NCBI RefSeq assembly: GCF_009707665.1
Contig: NZ_WLZW01000001.1
Location: forward strand, 496,001-560,000
DNA from: Planomicrobium sp. YIM 101495
GTDB lineage: Bacteria; Bacillota; Bacilli; Bacillales_A; Planococcaceae
Reading direction: 5' to 3'
Length of the DNA: 64,000 nt
Under the pieces are notes generated by a model that saw only the letters and a program-made list of their open reading frames with translations, searched no databases and was not told the DNA's origin. Of the stretch, positions 47,126 to 56,276 are shown in pieces; the first letter of the stretch is position 1; every line of letters starts with the position of its first letter. The translations under genes were made by a program, and so were the position numbers.

Positions 47126-47605
47126 TTATATTGTAAAGAAGAAAATCAAAACCATGACCACTTGCAGGATCCCTTTTGTGAATACCGACGTGATGAATCC
47201 GACAACCGAACCGACGCCCGACATGACTGCCTGCTTCAGCTTTGTCTTGTTGAAGATCAGCTCCGCCAAAATCGCACCCGCGAATGGGCCGATCAAGATA
47301 CCGAAAATCGGGATGATGAACGGGCCGAAGATCAAGCCGATCGTGCTCCCCCACATGCCGGCCTTCGAACCGCCGAACCGCTTCACCCCGAACAAGTTCG
47401 CAATCGTGTCCGCTCCAAACAGCAGTACCACGAACAAGGTTTGGATAAGCCAGAACCACCAAGGCAAATCTGCAAAACTATAGAACAGGCCATATACGAC
47501 AAATCCGCCCAGAATGAATAGGACCGCTGGAATGATCGGATAGATGAGACCGACAAAGCCGATCGCAAAACAAAGCAGGATGAGAATCCACGCTAGTATG
47601 TCCAT
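47126..47605 (-). CDS. yqgC: DUF456 family membrane protein (YqgC)
   Basis: A 159-aa protein with about five hydrophobic segments and glycine-rich repeats (FVGLIYPIIPAVLFILGG, GSTIGLIFGPF, GILIGPFAGAILAEL) typical of DUF456. ATG after GAGGAGG. In B. subtilis it lies next to sodA; here repeat R2 separates them. Function unknown. Confidence 0.88.
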   Translation of the reverse strand: MDILAWILILLCFAIGFVGLIYPIIPAVLFILGGFVVYGLFYSFADLPWWFWLIQTLFVVLLFGADTIANLFGVKRFGGSKAGMWGSTIGLIFGPFIIPIFGILIGPFAGAILAELIFNKTKLKQAVMSGVGSVVGFITSVFTKGILQVVMVLIFFFTI

Positions 47606-47623
47606 TCGTTTTCCTCCTCGATG

Positions 47624-47691
47624 TAAAAAAGAACTCCCTTTTATCGTGCCTTACCTAGTACCAAATGTAAAGCTGAAAGGGAGTTCTTTTC
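47624..47691 (-). terminator. Terminator after the Na/Pi transporter gene
   Basis: Stem AAAGAACTCCCTTT/AAAGGGAGTTCTTT with a ~35-nt loop and T-run on the minus strand. Confidence 0.75.
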
Positions 47692-47701
47692 TTCTATTTA
47701 A

Positions 47702-49333
47702 TTATGCGCGGTTGCCAAGAATCGATTCAGCGATGTTCACTGAGTGGTCACCGATCCGCTCAAGGTTGGAGACGATATCGACGAATACGATACCTGCCTG
47801 AGCAGAACAGCGGCCTTCGTTGACACGAAGAATGTGCTTCTTGCGGAATGTGCGTTCCATTTTGTCAATCAAGTCTTCCTGCTCAACGACTTCACGTGCC
47901 AATTCGTGGCTCGTCGTATCAAGTGCGCTCATTGCTTTACGGACTGTTTCGATCGTCAATGTGAACATTTCATCCAGATCCTTCATTGCATCATCCGTAA
48001 TCGAAACCCGGTTGTTCTCCTGATAATCGATCAGTTCGATGATGTTCTCGAAGTGATCCCCGATACGCTCAATGTCACGGACTGTTTCCATGAGCATCGT
48101 GTGACGCGTGGAATCCGCTGCGGAAATGGAGCCCGAAGAAATTTTCACCAAGTAATCGGTGATTTTCTGATCCAAGTTGTTGATCGCATCTTCAAACTGA
48201 TAGCCCATTTCTGCGCTTCGTTTGTTTTTCGTTTTCAGATAATCATATGTTTTTTCAAGTCCTTGGACTGAGAAGTCACCCATGCGAAGCACTTCTTCTT
48301 TCGCTTGACCGAGCGCGATCGATGGCGATTGTTCAATGAAGTGGACATCCAAATGTTTCGGCTTGAATTCGACCACTACTTCTTCGCCCGGAATCAGCTT
48401 CGTCACGAGAATCGCCCAGATCCCGATCAATGGGAATTGGATGATCGTGTTTGCTACGTTGAATGAACCGTGTGCAAATGCGATCTGCATTTTCGGTTCA
48501 AGCCCCAATATGGTCGAAAGCCAAAGTACATATGCTGTAAATGGTTTCAGGAGAAGCAAGAAAATGATACTTCCGAGAACGTTGAACAGCACGTGGACGG
48601 CGGCTGCACGGCGCGCGGCGACGGATACGCCAAGCGCCGCGAGAACTGCTGTGATCGTTGTTCCGATGTTGTCACCGAATAATACAGGTAAGGATGCCTG
48701 CAAATCTAAGATTCCCTCAGCATACAAACCTTGCAAAATTGCGACTGTCGCACTTGAGCTTTGGACGATCAATGTAAAGACCGTTCCGACTACTACGCCC
48801 AGGATCGGTAATTCACTCAATGAAATCGTCAATTCGAGGAACATTTCCGATTCCCTTAACGGCTTCATTCCATCGCTCATCAATTCGAGGCCATAGAACA
48901 AGCCCCCGAAGCCGAAGACGACTTCACCAAAGTTTTGAACTTGCTTTTTCTTGAAGAAAAAGATCAATAATGCCCCGAAAGCTAAAATAGGCAGTGCATA
49001 CGCACCGACGTCGAGACCGATAATGAAAGCAGTGACCGTCGTCCCGATATTGGCACCCATGATGACACCGATCGCTTGTCGCAATGTCATGAACCCTGCG
49101 CTGACGAGACTAACGACAATGACTGTCGTTCCGGAACTTGATTGGATCAAGACCGTTACAACAATCCCGACCAGAACCCCCATGAACGGATTGGTCGTAA
49201 AACGATCCAGAATTCCTCGGAGGCGGTCCCCAGCCGCTTTTTGAAGAGCATCCCCCATGAACTTGATGGAGAACAGGAAGAGCCCTAAACCTCCTAGAAA
49301 TGTGAAGATCATGATTTGCCAGTTTGTATCCAC
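47702..49333 (-). CDS. Na/Pi cotransporter family protein with PhoU-like C-terminal domain
   Basis: A 543-aa protein. Two inverted NptA-type membrane repeats each carry QSSS (VLIQSSSGTTV and LIVQSSSATVA) and NIGTT motifs (ANIGTTVTA, DNIGTTITA). A cytoplasmic PhoU-like domain follows (about 350-540, RIGDHFENI and RIGDHSVNI). Probably sodium-dependent phosphate transport. GTG start at 49333 with AGGAG rather far upstream (about 14 nt). It complements the high-affinity pst system in this window. Confidence 0.9.
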   Translation of the reverse strand: MDTNWQIMIFTFLGGLGLFLFSIKFMGDALQKAAGDRLRGILDRFTTNPFMGVLVGIVVTVLIQSSSGTTVIVVSLVSAGFMTLRQAIGVIMGANIGTTVTAFIIGLDVGAYALPILAFGALLIFFFKKKQVQNFGEVVFGFGGLFYGLELMSDGMKPLRESEMFLELTISLSELPILGVVVGTVFTLIVQSSSATVAILQGLYAEGILDLQASLPVLFGDNIGTTITAVLAALGVSVAARRAAAVHVLFNVLGSIIFLLLLKPFTAYVLWLSTILGLEPKMQIAFAHGSFNVANTIIQFPLIGIWAILVTKLIPGEEVVVEFKPKHLDVHFIEQSPSIALGQAKEEVLRMGDFSVQGLEKTYDYLKTKNKRSAEMGYQFEDAINNLDQKITDYLVKISSGSISAADSTRHTMLMETVRDIERIGDHFENIIELIDYQENNRVSITDDAMKDLDEMFTLTIETVRKAMSALDTTSHELAREVVEQEDLIDKMERTFRKKHILRVNEGRCSAQAGIVFVDIVSNLERIGDHSVNIAESILGNRA

Positions 49334-49514
49334 GATTAATATTCAACTCCTATTATACGTCTTCATACCTTCCTCATTATGAAGAGTTCTCTAAAGAAAT
49401 GTAAATACCTTTATTCAAAATTTACAATCCCGTAACAATCAGACGATAAATGCTGTCACAATCGTGATACGATAAGAAAGTCAACAACGGATTTTTGCTG
49501 AAAGGAGCTTGTTC

Positions 49515-50036
49515 GTGAATTTCTTCCAATTACTCAAAGCGAGTTTGATGGAACCGAAAAAACAGGCGGCTGCACGTATTTTACCGATCGGCCGGGTTTT
49601 GAGGTTCGTTTTTATTGTCATCGCGATATTGACTGTCCTGTCATTCGTCGAACTTGTCGGCAGCCTACAGCAGACAGCAGATGACATGAGTGGCCTTCTT
49701 GACTACATCAATGAAATCGAATGGATTCTCTATCCGTTTTCACTTCTTTCATTATTTGTTTCAACGACGCTCTACCAATTCATTTTGATTTCAGTATATG
49801 CATTCGCAGGGATGGCTTTCCTGAAGATGCGCAAGAAGCGCGGCGAATACCGGCACATGTGGCGCACCACTTCACTGGCGGTCACCGTCCCTTCATTTCT
49901 TGCTTTCTTCTATAGTTTCACGGGGGGCCCGGGAGCGATTGGGATACTAATCAGCTTGCTGACCGTCCTTTATTTATATGTAGCAGCAGGATATTACCCG
50001 AACTTGCCAGGAGTTAAAAAACCGCATCAATCGTAA
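49515..50036 (+). CDS. Integral membrane protein, possibly DUF1189/YqgB-like
   Basis: A 173-aa protein with four to five transmembrane helices (about 29-50, 75-100, 120-140 and 145-162). The N-terminus [20 protein letters not shown] resembles the DUF1189 proteins found near yqgC in Bacillus, but the similarity is too weak to be sure. GTG at 49515 after AAAGGAG. It is divergent from the Na/Pi gene. Confidence 0.65.
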   Translation: MNFFQLLKASLMEPKKQAAARILPIGRVLRFVFIVIAILTVLSFVELVGSLQQTADDMSGLLDYINEIEWILYPFSLLSLFVSTTLYQFILISVYAFAGMAFLKMRKKRGEYRHMWRTTSLAVTVPSFLAFFYSFTGGPGAIGILISLLTVLYLYVAAGYYPNLPGVKKPHQS

Positions 50037-50040
50037 TTCC

Positions 50041-50070
50041 TTGTCTTTTCAAGGGCGGCACTGCTAAAAT
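50041..50070 (+). promoter_or_regulatory. Probable promoter of ispG
   Basis: TTGTCT (50041-50046) and TAAAAT (50065-50070) with an 18-bp spacer. It would start transcription right at the structured leader. Confidence 0.55.
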
Positions 50071-50081
50071 AGCTATAGACA

Positions 50082-50143
50082 TTTGTCAGAGTCGGTCCTT
50101 CCGACCTTTAGAATTATGTCCGGAGAGTTCCTCCGCTGACAAA
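50082..50143 (+). ncRNA. Structured three-way-junction leader of ispG
   Basis: Outer stem TTTGTCAG (50082-50089)/CTGACAAA (50136-50143) encloses hairpins GTCGG-TCCTT-CCGAC (50091-50105) and CGGAG-N5-CTCCG (50121-50135). The outer stem ends next to the AAAGGAG ribosome site at 50145-50151. The shape suggests a cis-regulatory RNA, but no known class was recognised. Confidence 0.5.
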
Positions 50144-50161
50144 AAAAGGAGAGAATACTCA

Positions 50162-51283
50162 ATGAGTGAAGTTCTTCACCGTTCGAAAACACGCCCCGTC
50201 AAAGTTGGTAATTTGACAATCGGCGGCAGCAATGAATTGTTTATCCAAAGTATGGCAACAACAAAAACGCATGACGTCGATGCGACAGTTGCTGAAATCC
50301 TGCGTTTGGAAGAAGCCGGATGTCAAGTTGTCCGCGTCGCTTGTCCGGACGAACGTGCAGCTTTAGCTATCGGAGAAATCAAGAAACGCATCAACATCCC
50401 GCTTGTCGTGGATATCCATTTTGACTACAAACTTGCTCTGATCGCGATCGAGCAAGGTGCTGATAAGATCCGAATCAACCCAGGTAACATCGGACGCCGT
50501 GAAAAAGTCGAAGCGGTCGTTAATGCTGCTAAAGCGAAAGGCATTCCGATCCGTATCGGTGTCAACGCTGGTTCACTTGAGCGCCACATCTTGAAGAAAT
50601 ACGGCTACCCTACTGCTGAAGGCATGGTCGAAAGTGCTTTGCACCATATCAAGATCCTTGAAGACCTTGATTTCCACGACATCATCGTATCGCTGAAAGC
50701 ATCCGATGTCGGTCTTGCAGTTGAAGCTTACGAAAAAGCCGCAGAAGTTATCCCTTACCCACTGCACCTCGGGATCACTGAATCAGGAACATTGTTCTCT
50801 GGTACTGTGAAATCCGCTGCAGGTCTTGGAACATTGCTTTCAAAAGGGATCGGGAACACATTGCGCGTTTCCTTGAGCGCTGACCCAGTAGAAGAAATCA
50901 AAGTAGCACGTGAACTACTGAAAGTCTTCGGTCTTTCATCGAACGCAGCGACATTGATCTCTTGTCCAACTTGCGGACGCATCGAGATCGACTTGATTAA
51001 AATCGCGAACGAAGTGGAAGAATACATCTCGAACATCAAAGCACCACTGAAAGTGGCTGTTCTTGGATGTGCGGTTAACGGACCTGGTGAAGCGCGTGAA
51101 GCGGACATCGGGATCGCTGGAGCTCGTGGCGAAGGCCTTCTCTTCATGAAAGGGAAGACAGTCCGTAAAGTTCCTGAAGAAACAATGGTCGATGAACTGA
51201 AAATCGAAATCGACAAATTAGCACAGGAGTATTTCGATAAAAAAGCGGCTGAAGAAGCGGAACTTGCAGAGCAAAACAGCTGA
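50162..51283 (+). CDS. ispG: 4-hydroxy-3-methylbut-2-en-1-yl diphosphate synthase (GcpE)
   Basis: [4Fe-4S] enzyme of the MEP pathway converting MEcPP to HMBPP, 373 aa. TIM-barrel N-domain ([15 protein letters not shown]); the cluster cysteines are in SCPTCGR and [12 protein letters not shown] after AAAGGAG. dxs and ispH of the pathway are at 9.7 and 63.6 kb. Confidence 0.97.
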   Translation: MSEVLHRSKTRPVKVGNLTIGGSNELFIQSMATTKTHDVDATVAEILRLEEAGCQVVRVACPDERAALAIGEIKKRINIPLVVDIHFDYKLALIAIEQGADKIRINPGNIGRREKVEAVVNAAKAKGIPIRIGVNAGSLERHILKKYGYPTAEGMVESALHHIKILEDLDFHDIIVSLKASDVGLAVEAYEKAAEVIPYPLHLGITESGTLFSGTVKSAAGLGTLLSKGIGNTLRVSLSADPVEEIKVARELLKVFGLSSNAATLISCPTCGRIEIDLIKIANEVEEYISNIKAPLKVAVLGCAVNGPGEAREADIGIAGARGEGLLFMKGKTVRKVPEETMVDELKIEIDKLAQEYFDKKAAEEAELAEQNS

Positions 51284-51299
51284 TTGAGGATGTGAGACG

Positions 51300-51881
51300 A
51301 TGAGATACCGTTTCGGAATCGATATAGATGGGACCGTGACATGTCCAACGTCACTTGTCCCCCACTTGAACCGTGCATTCAATAGTGAATTGACGCTTGA
51401 CGATATTAAAGAATACGATTTATCGAAAGCACTTCCCCATTTGACTCAAAAAGAAGTATACGAGTGGTTCCAAAAAGAAGAACCTTATATCTACTCGGTC
51501 TCCCCGATTTCGGAAAATGCCGATCTCGTGTTGAACGAGTGGAAAGATCGTTACGAACTTTATTACATTTCGGCCCGCAGTTCGAGTGTCCGTGATGTGA
51601 CATTCGATTGGTTCAAACAACATGCCATTGCGTTTGACCATATTGAATTGATCGGCACGCACAAGAAAATCAATGCAGCGAAAGAACATGGCGTCCACCT
51701 TTTCTTCGAGGATAAGCATGACAACGCTGTTGAGATCTCAGAAGAACTGGACATTCCAGTCATTCTGTTCGACACGCCGTACAACCGGATGTCAATTCCG
51801 GATGGAGTGGTCCGCGTCACCAACTGGCTTGAGGCAGATGCTTGGGTCCAAAAAGAATTCGGAACGAAAATAGAAGTATAA
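51300..51881 (+). CDS. yqfW: HAD-superfamily 5'-nucleotidase-like protein (YqfW)
   Basis: A 193-aa HAD phosphatase: motif I GIDIDGTVTC, motif II around YISARSS, motif IV FFEDKHDNAVEI. The family includes 5'(3')-deoxyribonucleotidases. ATG 16 nt after ispG, probably co-transcribed. Substrate unproven. Confidence 0.85.
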   Translation: MRYRFGIDIDGTVTCPTSLVPHLNRAFNSELTLDDIKEYDLSKALPHLTQKEVYEWFQKEEPYIYSVSPISENADLVLNEWKDRYELYYISARSSSVRDVTFDWFKQHAIAFDHIELIGTHKKINAAKEHGVHLFFEDKHDNAVEISEELDIPVILFDTPYNRMSIPDGVVRVTNWLEADAWVQKEFGTKIEV

Positions 51882-51883
51882 AA

Positions 51884-51917
51884 GAACCGCTCCCAGTCAT
51901 TTGGGAGCGGTTTTTTC
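51884..51917 (+). terminator. Terminator after ispG-yqfW
   Basis: Stem AACCGCTCCCA/TGGGAGCGGTT plus TTTTTT. Confidence 0.93.
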
Positions 51918-51933
51918 GTGCGACTTGTCCAGC

Positions 51934-51976
51934 AAAAAAGCTGTTTCAGGAATCCAACTTCCCAGAACAGCTTTTC
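51934..51976 (-). terminator. Terminator after zur
   Basis: Stem AAAAGCTGTT/AACAGCTTTT with T-run on the minus strand. Confidence 0.8.
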
Positions 51977-51977
51977 T

Positions 51978-52388
51978 TTATTTACAAGACGGACATCTGC
52001 CGTAGATTTCGAATTTATGACTGGCGATTTCGTATGCTGGCAGCGCCGATCCGAGCAAATCCATCGGGCACATCGGAATTTCCTTGATCTTGCCGCAGTC
52101 CATGCAGATGAAATGGTGATGATGGTGGTCGCTCTCGCACTGCATGCGGAAATGACGTTCCCCTGACAACTCCGTTTCCTCCAGGATGTCGAGCGATACG
52201 AACGTCGCCAAGTTCCGGTACACCGTATCGTAGCTCATTCCCGGGTAATCCTTCTGCATGACGTCCAGCAAGTCACGAGCGGTCAAGTACCGCTCGTCAT
52301 CTGCAAACAACTCCAAAATCTGTTGGCGTTTGGATGTTTCCTTGAATCCATTGGCCTTTAAAATCTCCCACGCTCTTTCGATATTCAC
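51978..52388 (-). CDS. zur: Zinc-responsive repressor Zur (Fur family)
   Basis: A 136-aa Fur-family protein with winged helix (YPGMSYDTVYRNLATF), the metal-sensing cluster CESDHHHHHFIC and two CxxC structural zinc pairs (CMDC and CPSC). Gene context with znuCB and a Zur box makes Zur the best assignment. The start overlaps znuB by 4 nt, so it is the last gene of znuC-znuB-zur and would be autoregulated. Confidence 0.92.
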   Translation of the reverse strand: MNIERAWEILKANGFKETSKRQQILELFADDERYLTARDLLDVMQKDYPGMSYDTVYRNLATFVSLDILEETELSGERHFRMQCESDHHHHHFICMDCGKIKEIPMCPMDLLGSALPAYEIASHKFEIYGRCPSCK

Positions 52389-53239
52389 GTAATTGCCCCC
52401 TTCTTCATTGAAAGCGAAAACTTCTTATATCCGATGACAACAAGTAATAGGAAAATCGAGGTGACGACAATTGTGCCGCCTGGTGCCAAGTTGAAATGGA
52501 ACGCTGTGAAAAGTCCCGTCAAAACAGAAACTTCCCCGAAAACAATCGACAATATAATCGTCTGTTTGAAACTTTTCGAAACGCGCATCGCAGCAGCAAC
52601 TGGAATCGTCATGAGTGACGATACAAGCAAAATCCCAACGATTCGCATGGAACCGGCAATGACCAGCGCTGTGACAATCATAAATAGGAAATGGATCCAT
52701 TTTGCCGGCAGGCCGCTCGCTTTCGCGTATTCACCATCAAACGACAGGACGAACAGTTCCTTGAAGAACAGCCGGATGAACAACAGGACAACCGCAGCAA
52801 TCGCAATGACGATGAAGAGGTCTTCCCGGCTGACTGCGGAGACCGAGCCAAATAAATAGCCGAACAAGTCATTCGAAAAGCCTTGTGCAAGCGAAATGAA
52901 AATCGCACCGAAACCGATGCCCGCAGACAGGATGATCGGAATCGCCAATTCTTCATAATGCTTATACAGTGACCGTAGCCGCTCGATCAGGACCGATCCT
53001 GCGACAGATGCGAAAATGCCGAGAAACAGTGGATTGAGCGTAGCGAACACGGCAACGCTCTGGCTCAGGAAGAGGCTTCCGGCGATTCCGGCAAGCGTCA
53101 CATGACTCAGTGCATCCGCGATGAGCGACAGCCGACGGACAACGATGAAGACGCCGAGAAGCGGTGCGATGGCACCAATGATGATGCCTGCTAAAAATGC
53201 ATTTTGCAAAAATTGATACGTAAAAATAGCTTCAAGCAT
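52385..53239 (-). CDS. znuB: Zinc ABC transporter permease ZnuB
   Basis: About 284 aa, eight or so transmembrane helices of the ABC-3 permease family (GVFIVVRRLSLIADALSHVT). ATG at 53239 (MLEAIFTYQF) after GGAGGAG; overlaps znuC by 8 nt. No substrate-binding znuA gene lies in this cluster. Confidence 0.92.
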   Translation of the reverse strand: MLEAIFTYQFLQNAFLAGIIIGAIAPLLGVFIVVRRLSLIADALSHVTLAGIAGSLFLSQSVAVFATLNPLFLGIFASVAGSVLIERLRSLYKHYEELAIPIILSAGIGFGAIFISLAQGFSNDLFGYLFGSVSAVSREDLFIVIAIAAVVLLFIRLFFKELFVLSFDGEYAKASGLPAKWIHFLFMIVTALVIAGSMRIVGILLVSSLMTIPVAAAMRVSKSFKQTIILSIVFGEVSVLTGLFTAFHFNLAPGGTIVVTSIFLLLVVIGYKKFSLSMKKGAIT

Positions 53240-54005
53240 GCTGCGAATCTCCTCCGTTATGATGAATTTTCCGGACGGAATGGCCATGCCATGCTTCTAA
53301 TTGTTCATCACTCATTGTTTCGAATTTCTCTTTGAATCCATGGAAATGGATGGTCTGGTTCAAACATGCCACATGGGTGATGCGGTCTGAAACACTGCCC
53401 ATGTCGTGCGTGACCAAAATCATCGTGATGTCATGGTCATGATTTAGATGCGCCAGCATATTATAGAATGCTTGGACATTTTCATGGTCGATGCCGACAG
53501 TCGGTTCATCGAGGATGAGCACTTTCGGTCTGGCGACGAGCGCACGCGCGATGAATACGCGCTGTTGCTGACCGCCGGACAACTCACTGATCCTCCGCTT
53601 CGCAAAAGCTGCCATGCCGACCGATGTGAGTGCGTCATTCGCAAGTTTCTTGGCATCTCTCGGGATGCGCTTGAAAAGTCCTGCTTTTTTAGCCAAGCCC
53701 CCGATGACGACTTCTTCCACCGTCGCCGGAAAACCGGAGTTGAAGGAATTGGATTTTTGAGAAACATAGCCGATCCATTCACGCTGTTTGAATTGCTTCG
53801 AATCCACACCGAACAGCTCCACTGTTCCGCTCGTCGGCTTGAGCAGCCCGAGCATGATTTTCAGCAGCGTCGATTTGCCCGAACCGTTCGGCCCGATGAT
53901 CGCCAAGAAGTCCCCTTCTCGTACGGTCAACGAAATATGATCCAGCGCTTTTGTCTGTTCATATGAATAACTGATATCTTTGAGATCAATTAACGGAGAT
54001 TCCAT
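53232..54005 (-). CDS. znuC: Zinc ABC transporter ATPase ZnuC
   Basis: About 257 aa. Walker A GPNGSGKSTLLK, signature ISELSGGQQQRVFIARAL, Walker B VLILDEPTVGID. ATG at 54005 (MESPLIDL); a GTG four codons earlier overlaps the G-rich ribosome site. First gene after the Zur box. Confidence 0.93.
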   Translation of the reverse strand: MESPLIDLKDISYSYEQTKALDHISLTVREGDFLAIIGPNGSGKSTLLKIMLGLLKPTSGTVELFGVDSKQFKQREWIGYVSQKSNSFNSGFPATVEEVVIGGLAKKAGLFKRIPRDAKKLANDALTSVGMAAFAKRRISELSGGQQQRVFIARALVARPKVLILDEPTVGIDHENVQAFYNMLAHLNHDHDITMILVTHDMGSVSDRITHVACLNQTIHFHGFKEKFETMSDEQLEAWHGHSVRKIHHNGGDSQHA

Positions 54006-54022
54006 TCCCCCGCCCACTTTCT

Positions 54023-54082
54023 AATTCAGAATGATTACGATTTACATTAGAATAGTATAGCGGACGCAAGGAGTAATGTAAA
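54023..54082 (-). promoter_or_regulatory. Zur-box-containing promoter of znuC-znuB-zur
   Basis: On the minus strand TTTACA (54082-54077) and TATACT (54059-54054) are 17 bp apart. Just downstream, 54043-54023 reads AAATCGTAATCATTCTGAAT, matching the Zur consensus left half AAATCGTAATNATTA and a degenerate right half. It implies zinc repression. Confidence 0.85.
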
Positions 54083-54160
54083 TATTTAAGTTGCAGTATG
54101 GACGATATTCCGCAAAACAGGTTCAAATAGGTATAATAGCAATCAAGGAGGCGGATGTGA

Positions 54161-54835
54161 ATGATTCGGATATTAGCAGTAGATGATGATATACATATGC
54201 TCGGGTTCGTAGCGGAGGAACTGCGTCAGGAAGGCTATGAAGTAGTGGAAGCTACTTCCGGCGAGCAAGCGCTCCAGCGGCTGGAATCCGAGACGGTCGA
54301 TTTGGCGGTCGTCGATGTGATGATGCCTGGAATTGACGGGTTCGAACTGACGAAAATTTTGCGCACGGATTATGCACTTCCGGTAATTTTGTTGACGGCA
54401 AGACATCATATTGAAGATAAAGAACGCGGATTTTTGGCCGGTTCCGATGATTATTTAGTGAAGCCTTTCGAGTCGAAAGAGCTCCTTTTCCGGATCAAAG
54501 CGATATTACGGAGATATGACCATCCGGATGACGACTTGTTGGCGCTCGGTTCTTTGCGTATCGATTTGAAAAGCTATGAAGTGAAATCGACGAATGGCAT
54601 TTTGCTCATTCCGCTCAAGGAATTTGAATTACTTGCACTTCTTGCATCACGCCCGAAGCAAGTGCTGAGCAGAGATTTGATCATCGAAAACATTTGGGGC
54701 ATCGATTTCCAGGGCGATGAACAAACGATCAATGTTCATATAAAAAGGCTGCGTCAGCGACTGGAACGTTTTGCGCCGGACGTCAAGATCATCACGGTGA
54801 GAGGCGTCGGCTACAAGATCGAGGTGCGAGGATGA
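54161..54835 (+). CDS. hssR: Heme response regulator HssR-like (OmpR family)
   Basis: A 224-aa response regulator, the same length as staphylococcal HssR. Receiver with Asp52 in AVVDVMMPG and Lys in YLVKPFE; winged-helix output domain (NVHIKRLRQRLERFAP). The next gene is the cognate kinase (4-nt overlap), and hrtBA lie downstream. HssR-like direct repeats precede two of the nearby genes. Assignment by this combined context is strong. Confidence 0.88.
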   Translation: MIRILAVDDDIHMLGFVAEELRQEGYEVVEATSGEQALQRLESETVDLAVVDVMMPGIDGFELTKILRTDYALPVILLTARHHIEDKERGFLAGSDDYLVKPFESKELLFRIKAILRRYDHPDDDLLALGSLRIDLKSYEVKSTNGILLIPLKEFELLALLASRPKQVLSRDLIIENIWGIDFQGDEQTINVHIKRLRQRLERFAPDVKIITVRGVGYKIEVRG

Positions 54836-56202
54836 GCTTGTATGTAAAATTCATCTGGTTTACGTTCGCCACGATGCTGATCAGCAGTGCTATTTCGTTT
54901 TTTTCCATGAACGCCTATTACGATCAATATTTAAAGGAAGAAAATAACGAAAAGAACATGGCGATCGCGCTCTCTTTCGCTGCTTATCTGGATGCGACCG
55001 CATCGGAAGACATCGAAGAAGCACTCGATGTGTTCGGTGATGCCGGGTATCAGCTGTATGTGACTGACGGCATGTCCGTCAAGCGTTACGGCGGAGAGTT
55101 CCGCGATGAATCAATCGACGGGGAAGATATTCAACAAGTGCTGGACGGCGTACCGTTCAACGGCATGAGCGACTTCCCACGTGAAATCTTCGTAACCGGA
55201 TTTTTCGCGAATGAGCTCGAAAATACGGTCGGGGTCTCGGTCGAACTGGACGGCAAGCGTCAAGCACTCTTTTTACGACCGAATATCGGGCTGCTGTTCA
55301 AAGAACTTCACCTGCTGTTCGGTGGATTGGCAGTCGGCATCGTTCTCTTGAGCTTCTTAGGGATGCTGCTTGTGGCACGCCTCTTAATCCAGCCGATTAC
55401 AGAACTAACGGAAGCAACGGAGAAAATGGGAACAGAAACGTTTGACGTCCCCCTCTCCATCGACCGGACTGACGAAATCGGACGACTGGCCGATCAATTT
55501 TTGATGATGCGCTCCCGGATTGAACAGTCTACTTTGAAGCGGAAGGAATTCGTCCATAACGTATCGCACGATATCCAGTCACCACTCCACACGATCCAAA
55601 GCTACTTGGCTTTACTTCAAAAAGAAGAGGTCAGTGAAAAAGAACGAGCACAATATTTTTCAATCATTCAAGAAGAGACGACACGACTCTCGCTTCTCAC
55701 GAATCAGCTGCTGACGCTGTCCTCGTTCGATGCGGAAGCGATTGACCCGCTCGAGACAGTCCCGGTCGATCAGCAGCTGCGTGAAACGCTGTTGCACTTG
55801 CGCCATGCCTTTGAAGAGAAAGAACTCGGGGTTTCCGCGCAACTTTCACCTGTCAACGTAAAAGGTAACGCTGTCCTCCTCCAAACCGTCTGGGAGAATG
55901 TCTTGACGAATGCGGTGAAGTACAGCGAACCAGGAGGAGCTGTCGATATCGAACTAACTGCGTCGGCTGATGGAATGGAATTAGTCGTACGCGATGAAGG
56001 AATCGGTATGTCCCCTGAAGATGTTCAGCATGCGTTTGAACGTTTTTACCGCGCAGACCATGCGCGAACCCGCTCGACGAAAGGCTCTGGCCTCGGCTTA
56101 TCGATCGTCCATGAAATCGTCGAGCTGCACGGCGGTACTGCTGAAATCGAAAGTGAAATCGATGCAGGCACTGCTCTACGCATCAAACTTCCAACGATGT
56201 AA
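54832..56202 (+). CDS. hssS: Heme sensor histidine kinase HssS-like
   Basis: A 456-aa kinase: TM1 (6-28), an extracytoplasmic sensor (30-155) with segments shared with HssS (FVTGFFANELENTVG, FLRPNIG), and TM2 (160-185). HAMP follows, then HisKA with His246 in VHNVSHDIQSPL and HATPase (NAVKYSEPGG, DEGIGM, GSGLGLSIV). It senses heme stress and phosphorylates HssR. GTG/ATG overlap with hssR. Confidence 0.9.
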   Translation: MSLYVKFIWFTFATMLISSAISFFSMNAYYDQYLKEENNEKNMAIALSFAAYLDATASEDIEEALDVFGDAGYQLYVTDGMSVKRYGGEFRDESIDGEDIQQVLDGVPFNGMSDFPREIFVTGFFANELENTVGVSVELDGKRQALFLRPNIGLLFKELHLLFGGLAVGIVLLSFLGMLLVARLLIQPITELTEATEKMGTETFDVPLSIDRTDEIGRLADQFLMMRSRIEQSTLKRKEFVHNVSHDIQSPLHTIQSYLALLQKEEVSEKERAQYFSIIQEETTRLSLLTNQLLTLSSFDAEAIDPLETVPVDQQLRETLLHLRHAFEEKELGVSAQLSPVNVKGNAVLLQTVWENVLTNAVKYSEPGGAVDIELTASADGMELVVRDEGIGMSPEDVQHAFERFYRADHARTRSTKGSGLGLSIVHEIVELHGGTAEIESEIDAGTALRIKLPTM

Positions 56203-56208
56203 CCAATC

Positions 56209-56228
56209 GTTCATCTTCCGTTCATGAA
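56209..56228 (+). promoter_or_regulatory. HssR-like direct repeat upstream of the small membrane gene
   Basis: GTTCATCTT-CC-GTTCATGAA matches the staphylococcal HssR box (GTTCATATT, N2, repeat). A TTATAT -10-like hexamer follows at 56233. The site lies between hssS and the 133-aa membrane gene. Confidence 0.7.
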
Positions 56229-56276
56229 GGGATTATATGCTTAAGGCATGAAGTCAATCCATTTAGGAGGATGTAC

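Noticed and set aside
46779-47483. Open frame of 234 codons on the plus strand across R2 and yqgC
   Set aside because: It is antisense to the well-supported DUF456 gene, starts inside repeat module A, and has low-complexity composition and no ribosome site.
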